Assembly: GCF_005047355.1 (NCBI RefSeq)
Contig: NZ_SUMC01000008.1
Coordinates: 186,001 to 250,000 of the forward strand
Reading direction: 5' to 3'
Source: Actinacidiphila oryziradicis
GTDB taxonomy: Bacteria > Actinomycetota > Actinomycetes > Streptomycetales > Streptomycetaceae
Length of the DNA stretch: 64,000 bases
In this document: in pieces, positions 59,835 to 64,000 of the stretch
How the letters are laid out: every line of letters begins with the position of its first letter
How positions within the stretch are numbered: position 1 is the stretch's first letter
Program-made: the position numbers and the translations under genes
Notes under the pieces: model-generated
Seen by the model: only the letters and a program-made list of their open reading frames with translations
Told to the model about the DNA's origin: nothing
Databases searched by the model: none

Positions 59835-60497
59835 ATGGATTCCGCCGGTGCCGTCACAGTCGCCAAGCCGCTGCCCGCCGCCGAGCGGGTCTATACCCAC
59901 GTCAAGGAAGCCGTCCTCGACCGCCGCTACGAGGGCGGCACCCTGCTCAACGAGGGCGAGCTCGCCGAGGCCGTCGGAGTCTCCCGTACCCCCGTACGGG
60001 AGGCGCTGCTCCGGCTGGAGGCGGAAGGCCTGCTGAAGCTCTACCCGAAGAAGGGCGCGCTGGTGCTGCCCGTCTCCGCGCAGGAGATCGCGGATGTCGT
60101 CGAGACCAGGCTGCTGGTCGAGTTGCACGCCGTCAACAAGGTGGTGCCCGCCCCGGCGCGGCTGATCGCGCGCCTGGAGGAGCTGCTGGAGGAGCAGCGC
60201 GGACACCAGGCCGCCGGAGACCTGGCCGCCTTCGCGCAGGCGGACCGCTCCTTCCACGCCGAGATCGTCCGGGCATCCGGGAACCGCATCCTGGCGCACC
60301 TCTACGACCAGCTGCGGGACCGTCAACTCCGAATGGGCGTGGCGACGATGCACGCCGAGCCCGGCCGGATCGCCAAGAACATCGCGGAGCACACCGAGAT
60401 CCTTGACGCCCTGCGCGGCGGTGACGCGCGAAGCGCCTCCGGGCTGGTCGAGCGCCATGTCAGCTGGGTCAAATTCCTGGCCAGGATGGAGTCATGA
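59835..60497 (+). CDS. GntR family regulator (FCD subgroup)
   Basis: The 220-residue protein has a winged helix (AERVYTHVKEAVLDRRYEGGTLLNEGELAEAVGVSRTPVREALLRLEAEGLLKLYPKKGALVLPVS) and an all-helical FCD ligand domain. The latter has FHAEIVRASGNRILAHLYDQLRDRQLRMG and the metal-binding His of EHTEILDALRGGDARSA. It is coupled to the MFS gene by a 4-base overlap (ATGA at 60494) and likely controls uptake of the transported compound. The ligand would be an organic acid by family precedent. Confidence 0.92.
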   Translation: MDSAGAVTVAKPLPAAERVYTHVKEAVLDRRYEGGTLLNEGELAEAVGVSRTPVREALLRLEAEGLLKLYPKKGALVLPVSAQEIADVVETRLLVELHAVNKVVPAPARLIARLEELLEEQRGHQAAGDLAAFAQADRSFHAEIVRASGNRILAHLYDQLRDRQLRMGVATMHAEPGRIAKNIAEHTEILDALRGGDARSASGLVERHVSWVKFLARMES

Positions 60498-61804
60498 GCC
60501 TTGCCTCGCGTCCGGTGCTGAGCCACGAACCACCTGGCGGCCGGCAGGCCGTCGCCGTGTGGTCCATCGGCACCCTCGTCTACACAGTCGCGGTCGTGCA
60601 CCGCACCAGCCTCGGCGTGGCCGGTATCGACGCCGCCGCCCGCTTCCATATAGGTGCGTCCGCGCTCTCGACCTTCTCCATACTCCAGCTCCTTGTGTAC
60701 GCGTCCATGCAGATACCCGTCGGCCTGATGGTCGACCGGCTCGGCACCAAGCGGGTGCTGACCATCGGCACCGTGCTGTTCACCGCCGGTCAGGTCGGCT
60801 TCGCGCTCTCCCACTCGTACGGGGTGGCGCTGGCAGCCCGGGCGGTGCTCGGCTGCGGTGACGCGATGACGTTCGTGAGTGTGCTGCGCCTCGGCTCGCG
60901 CTGGTTCCCGGCCCGCCGGGGGCCGGTGATCGCGCAGGCGGCGGCGCTCTTCGGGGTGGCGGGCAACCTGATGAGTACGGTGCTGCTGTCCCGGCTGCTG
61001 CACTCCGCCGGCTGGACGCCGACGTTCCTCGGCACAGGCCTGGGCGGCGCGCTCGTCCTCGTACTCGTCCTGCTCTTCATGAAGGACCATCCCGACGGCT
61101 TCGAGCCGGCCCCTGCCGAACACCCCCGGTCCGGCTATGTGAAGCGGCAGATCGTGGCGGCCTGGCGCGAGCCGGGCACAAGACTGGGGCTGTGGACGCA
61201 CTTCACGACGCAGTTCTCCTGCACGGTCTTCCTGCTGCTGTGGGGGCTGCCGTATCTCGTCGAGGGCCAGGGGCTGTCCCGGGAGGCGGCGGGCACCATG
61301 CTCACCGTCGTCGTCCTCGCCAACATGGTCTTCGGCATGCTGTTCGGCCAGATCATCGGCCGCCACCACGGGGCGCGCATGCCGCTCACGCTCGGCGTCA
61401 TCGGTTGTACCGCCGTCAGCTGGGCCGTCGTCCTCGGCTGGCCCGGCGAGCACGCGCCGCTGTGGCTGCTGGGTGCCCTGTGCGTCGTGCTCGGCGCCTC
61501 CGGCCCGGCCTCGATGATCGGCTTCGACTTCGCCCGCCCGGCGAATCCGCCCGAGCGGCTCGGCACGGCCTCGGGCATCGTCAATATCGGCGGCTTCACC
61601 GCCTCCATGATCACGCTGTTCATGATCGGTGTGCTGCTCGACGCCACCGGGGGCAACTACCGCGTCGCCTGGTGCACGATTTTCGTCCTCCAGGCCTTCG
61701 GTACGGTGCAGATCCTCCGACTGCGCAGGCGCGCGGCGCGGCTGGAGCGCGAGCGCATCGCGGTCAGCCGCGTGGAGAGCGTGCACGTGCCGGCGAAGGC
61801 GTAA
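60494..61804 (+). CDS. MFS transporter
   Basis: The 436-residue 12-TM transporter has VDRLGTKRVLTIGTVLFTAGQVGFAL (the MFS motif A loop, DRLGTKR) after helix 2 and LGCGDAMTFVSVLRLGSRWFPARRGPVIAQ in helices 4-5. A long middle loop leads to the second half with SREAAGTMLTVVVLANMVFGML and GIVNIGGFTASMITLFMIGVLLD. The pattern resembles nitrate/sialate-type uptake MFS (ACS family) rather than drug exporters. Translation is coupled to the GntR regulator. Confidence 0.9.
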   Translation: MSLASRPVLSHEPPGGRQAVAVWSIGTLVYTVAVVHRTSLGVAGIDAAARFHIGASALSTFSILQLLVYASMQIPVGLMVDRLGTKRVLTIGTVLFTAGQVGFALSHSYGVALAARAVLGCGDAMTFVSVLRLGSRWFPARRGPVIAQAAALFGVAGNLMSTVLLSRLLHSAGWTPTFLGTGLGGALVLVLVLLFMKDHPDGFEPAPAEHPRSGYVKRQIVAAWREPGTRLGLWTHFTTQFSCTVFLLLWGLPYLVEGQGLSREAAGTMLTVVVLANMVFGMLFGQIIGRHHGARMPLTLGVIGCTAVSWAVVLGWPGEHAPLWLLGALCVVLGASGPASMIGFDFARPANPPERLGTASGIVNIGGFTASMITLFMIGVLLDATGGNYRVAWCTIFVLQAFGTVQILRLRRRAARLERERIAVSRVESVHVPAKA

Positions 61805-61852
61805 GCCGGTCCGGACGGGCCCGATCTGTCAAGCCCGTCCGGTAGGGCCGCT

Positions 61853-62677
61853 CTACTGCGTCACAGCTATATGGGCCAGGATCGCTTCGGCCAGCGCTTC
61901 GTCGCCCTCGATCTTCACCCGGTCCGCGACCGCGAACGGCTTCACCCGGCCGCAGGTGAGCCGCACAAACGTCTCCCAGTCCAGGGTGAAGGTGACCGCC
62001 GGGCCCAGCGAGACACTGCCGTCGACGGTGCCGCGCCCCTCCTGGTCGACCCGGACCGTACGCATGAATTCCAGCGGCCCGTGCACATCGAAGACCACGG
62101 CCGAACCCGGCTTCGATCCCGCGTCCTTGGCCACCACCTTCGGCAGCAGCCGCAACAGATAGTCGCGGGCGTAAACCGCCGCGGGCGAGTCGAGGTTCCC
62201 CGGCTTGTTGAGCGCCCGGCGCAGATCCTGTTCGTGGACCCATACGTCGAAGGTGCGCGTCCACAGCAGCTCCTCCAGCGTCATCTCCTGGCCCACCGGG
62301 CCGCGCAGCCTGTGCTGCGGATCGCGTGCCTCGTTGCGCAGCTGCCGGGACCGGCGAATGATCGTGTATTCCAGCTCGGAGGTCATCTCCGGCGCGGTGT
62401 GGTGCCGCCGGGTGTCCACCGGCACCTCGGTGTAGCGGGCGAACTCACTGGTTATGTGTCGTAGGTCGCTCGGGAGGGAGTGAATGGGGCGCGGGTCGCC
62501 GAGCATTTCGCACTCGAAGCCGATGATGTGCGAGACCACGTCACGCACCGACCAGTACGGGCATTCGGTCGGCCGGTTCCACTCTCCCTCGGGGAGCGGG
62601 CCGACCAAGTCGTTCACGGATTCAATGGAGTGGGTCCAGGCGTCGATGTACGGCTGGAGCTGGTTATGGACGGTCAC
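61853..62677 (-). CDS. Maleylpyruvate isomerase family mycothiol-dependent enzyme (DinB-like)
   Basis: The 274-residue protein has an N-terminal MDMPI/DinB four-helix bundle (MTVHNQLQPYIDAWTHSIESVNDLVGPLPEGEWNRPTECPYWSVRDVVSHIIGFECEMLG) with metal-binding His residues in VVSHI and in TFDVWVHEQDLRRAL. A C-terminal SCP2-like domain follows. Enzymes of this family use mycothiol as cofactor, in keeping with an actinomycete. The substrate is unknown. The GTG start lies 119 bases from the divergent hydrolase start. Confidence 0.88.
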   Translation of the reverse strand: MTVHNQLQPYIDAWTHSIESVNDLVGPLPEGEWNRPTECPYWSVRDVVSHIIGFECEMLGDPRPIHSLPSDLRHITSEFARYTEVPVDTRRHHTAPEMTSELEYTIIRRSRQLRNEARDPQHRLRGPVGQEMTLEELLWTRTFDVWVHEQDLRRALNKPGNLDSPAAVYARDYLLRLLPKVVAKDAGSKPGSAVVFDVHGPLEFMRTVRVDQEGRGTVDGSVSLGPAVTFTLDWETFVRLTCGRVKPFAVADRVKIEGDEALAEAILAHIAVTQ

Positions 62678-62811
62678 GGGACCCCTCGACGGTCTGGTCG
62701 CGGTCGTAGTGGTGTGCGCCTAAATTACGCTGCGCAGTGACACCACGGGAGTGGTTTCGTGTGACGATCGTAGGCCCGTAAAGACGTCCCGAACTCATGG
62801 GCGGTGGTACC

Positions 62812-63630
62812 GTGCGCGTTTCCCTGCTTCAGATCGCCGTAAATAACAACGAAACGGTTGAATCCCGACGTGTTCGAGTCGCCGCGCTCGTATCCGCGCA
62901 GGCCGGGGCCGACCTGGTCGTACTTCCCGAGCTGTGGACCGTGGGCGCCTTCGCCGCCGACCTCTACGACGCCGGCGCGGAGCCGGTGCCGGGCGGCCCC
63001 ACCGCCGAGGCCATGTCGGCGGCCGCGCTGGACGCCGGGGTCTGGTTGCACGCCGGGTCGGTCGTCGAGCGCGGGGCCGGCCAGGATGGCCCGCTCTACA
63101 ACACCTCGCTGGTCTTCTCCCCCGACGGCGAGCTCCGGCACACCTACCGCAAGATCCACCGCTTCGGCTTCGACCGCGGCGAGGCCGCGCTCATGGCCGC
63201 GGGCCATGAGGTTGTCACCGCGCCCCTGCCCCAGGCCACGCTCGGCCTGGCCACCTGCTACGACCTGCGCTTCCCGGAGCTCTTCCGGCTCCTTGTCGAC
63301 GCCGGGGCGCAGCTTCTGGTCATCCCGGCAGGCTGGCCCGCCCGGCGCCGCGAGCACTGGACGCTGCTGGCGCGGGCGCGGGCGGTGGAGTCCCAGGCGT
63401 ACGTCCTCGCCTGCGGTACAGCGGGTACGCACGCCGATGTCGAGCTCGCCGGGCACAGCATCGTGATCGACCCCTGGGGCGTGGTCCTGGCAGAGGCAGG
63501 CCCCGGGGAGGAGGTCCTTACGGTGGACCTGGACCCGGCGCTGGTCGGCAAGACCCGCGCCGATTTTCCGGTGCTGCGGGACCGGGTACTCGGGATGCCG
63601 ACGCCGACCCCTGCGGCGGGTCCCTCCTAG
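62812..63630 (+). CDS. Carbon-nitrogen hydrolase (nitrilase superfamily)
   Basis: The 272-residue hydrolase has the catalytic triad: Glu in DLVVLPELWTVGAF, Lys in TYRKIHRFGF, Cys in GLATCYDLRFPELFR. GTAGTHADVELAGHSIVIDPWGVVLAEAG is the C-terminal family block. It resembles omega-amidase/Nit-type enzymes that hydrolyse amides such as deaminated glutathione or 2-oxoglutaramate. GTG 62812 (VRVSLLQIAV) is preferred; an ATG at 62797 is in frame. The gene ends before a short tandem repeat and terminator. Confidence 0.9.
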   Translation: MRVSLLQIAVNNNETVESRRVRVAALVSAQAGADLVVLPELWTVGAFAADLYDAGAEPVPGGPTAEAMSAAALDAGVWLHAGSVVERGAGQDGPLYNTSLVFSPDGELRHTYRKIHRFGFDRGEAALMAAGHEVVTAPLPQATLGLATCYDLRFPELFRLLVDAGAQLLVIPAGWPARRREHWTLLARARAVESQAYVLACGTAGTHADVELAGHSIVIDPWGVVLAEAGPGEEVLTVDLDPALVGKTRADFPVLRDRVLGMPTPTPAAGPS

Positions 63631-63697
63631 CAAACCGCCCTCCCCCGGCCCCCCCAGGCCGTGACCGGCTCCGGGCACCCGCACCGGCGCCTGCCGG

Positions 63698-63731
63698 ATC
63701 AACCGCTGAATCAACCGCTGAATCAACCGCG
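63698..63731. repeat. Tandem 12-base repeat ATCAACCGCTGA
   Basis: Two perfect copies (63698-63709, 63710-63721) and a third partial copy (to 63731) lie after the hydrolase gene, just before the terminator. It shares CGCTGAA with the repeat at 9940. Confidence 0.6.
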
Positions 63732-63740
63732 CACATATAT

Positions 63741-63783
63741 GCGCGGCCGTGCCTTCCGGGGGGGAGAGAAGGCACGGCCGCGC
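63741..63783. terminator. Strong bidirectional hairpin at the end of the hydrolase gene
   Basis: GCGCGGCCGTGCCTTC (63741-63756) pairs perfectly with GAAGGCACGGCCGCGC (63768-63783) around a G-rich loop. It separates the convergent hydrolase and DUF6458 genes. Confidence 0.8.
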
Positions 63784-63805
63784 GGCTATTGGGGGGCGCT
63801 ACCGC

Positions 63806-64000
63806 TTATACGTGCGGGTAGTGCCGGGCGCGTTCGTCCATGACTGGCATGGCCTCTACGACGCGCCGCTTCCTGAAGATGCTGATGTACGCGGCCAGGC
63901 CGATGATTCCGACCGCCATCATGATCAGGCCAACGAGGGTCACGTTGACTCCGGCCAGGTGCCAGTTGACCGCGAAGGTGAGGATTGCTCCCACCGCGAT
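63806..64000 (-). CDS. DUF6458 family small membrane protein (N-terminus outside window)
   Basis: The frame is open to the window edge and ends with TAA at 63806. The visible 64 residues contain AVGAILTFAVNWHLAGVNVTLVGLIMMAVGIIGLAAYISIFRKRR, the two-helix pattern of DUF6458 proteins with WH between helices. A short basic tail follows. Probably only about ten N-terminal residues are missing. Function unknown. Confidence 0.85.
   Translation of the reverse strand: MAVGAILTFAVNWHLAGVNVTLVGLIMMAVGIIGLAAYISIFRKRRVVEAMPVMDERARHYPHV

Overview
The window is a typical Streptomyces chromosome segment: very high G+C, GTG and TTG starts, translationally coupled genes (ATGA/GTGA overlaps), and a gene order that matches the oriC-proximal core of this genus. 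From memory, the same order (DUF5324, cyclophilin, rhomboid, crgA, DUF881, sortases with pabA, pknB-pbpA-ftsW-pstP-fhaB-fhaA, tRNA-Leu, then paaN/paaH, two bkd operons and Ser/Thr kinases) occurs in the SCO38xx region of S. coelicolor. Several perfect DnaA boxes outside any oriC fit that location. There is no rRNA, CRISPR array or complete mobile element.

Layout. 1-2.2 kb: the C-terminal part of an AfsR-type regulator followed by the C-terminal stub of a DHA2-type MFS exporter. 2.3-5.3 kb: DUF5324 protein, cyclophilin, rhomboid protease, a DnaA-box cluster and crgA. 5.4-9.9 kb: one envelope/division run of DUF881, a class E sortase, a tiny membrane protein, pabA/trpG and two more class E sortases. 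10-18.2 kb, opposite strand: fhaA-fhaB-pstP-ftsW/rodA-pbpA-pknB, the growth and division signalling operon. 18.5-18.7 kb: tRNA-Leu(CAG) with a strong hairpin behind it. 18.9-23 kb: small regulator/enzyme pairs (TetR/SDR, TerD, azoreductase/HxlR, MarR). 23-30 kb: a PAS-GAF-SpoIIE phosphatase, DUF2252 kinase-like protein, J-domain protein, rhodanese and acyl-CoA dehydrogenase. 30-33 kb: a DUF5819 + HTTM (SdpA/SdpB-like) pair and a TrmH-type methyltransferase. 33-37.7 kb: divergent paaN and paaH with a TetR regulator, then an Lrp/BkdR regulator. 37.9-42.2 kb: the first branched-chain 2-oxoacid dehydrogenase operon (bkdA, bkdB, bkdC), split between A and B by an internally deleted IS110-type element. 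42.2-50.2 kb: mobA-DUF6457, moeA, quinone oxidoreductase, a small exported protein and a PadR-ABC ATPase-FtsX permease operon. 50.3-55.6 kb: proteasome activator Bpa, two divergent PknB-like kinases and an APH-type kinase. 56-59.6 kb: the second bkdABC operon. 59.8-64 kb: GntR-MFS operon, a mycothiol-dependent-type DinB protein, a nitrilase-family hydrolase and the end of a DUF6458 protein.

The most interesting observations are these. (i) The IS110 remnant at 39031-39529 keeps a non-coding end that reads like a bridge-RNA gene: two internal copies of the 5-base junction ATGAG, one flanked by bases matching the target and the other by bases matching the element's own ends. (ii) A near-identical palindrome (ACCGAnTGTTCGGT) lies in the paaN/paaH divergent promoter and upstream of bkdA. 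This implies that the TetR protein encoded behind paaH controls both aromatic-acid and branched-chain amino acid catabolism. (iii) Three perfect DnaA boxes lie between the rhomboid gene and crgA, with further boxes at 25.8, 35.0 and 37.8 kb. (iv) An SdpA/SdpB-like pair ends in a coupled 23-codon ORF.
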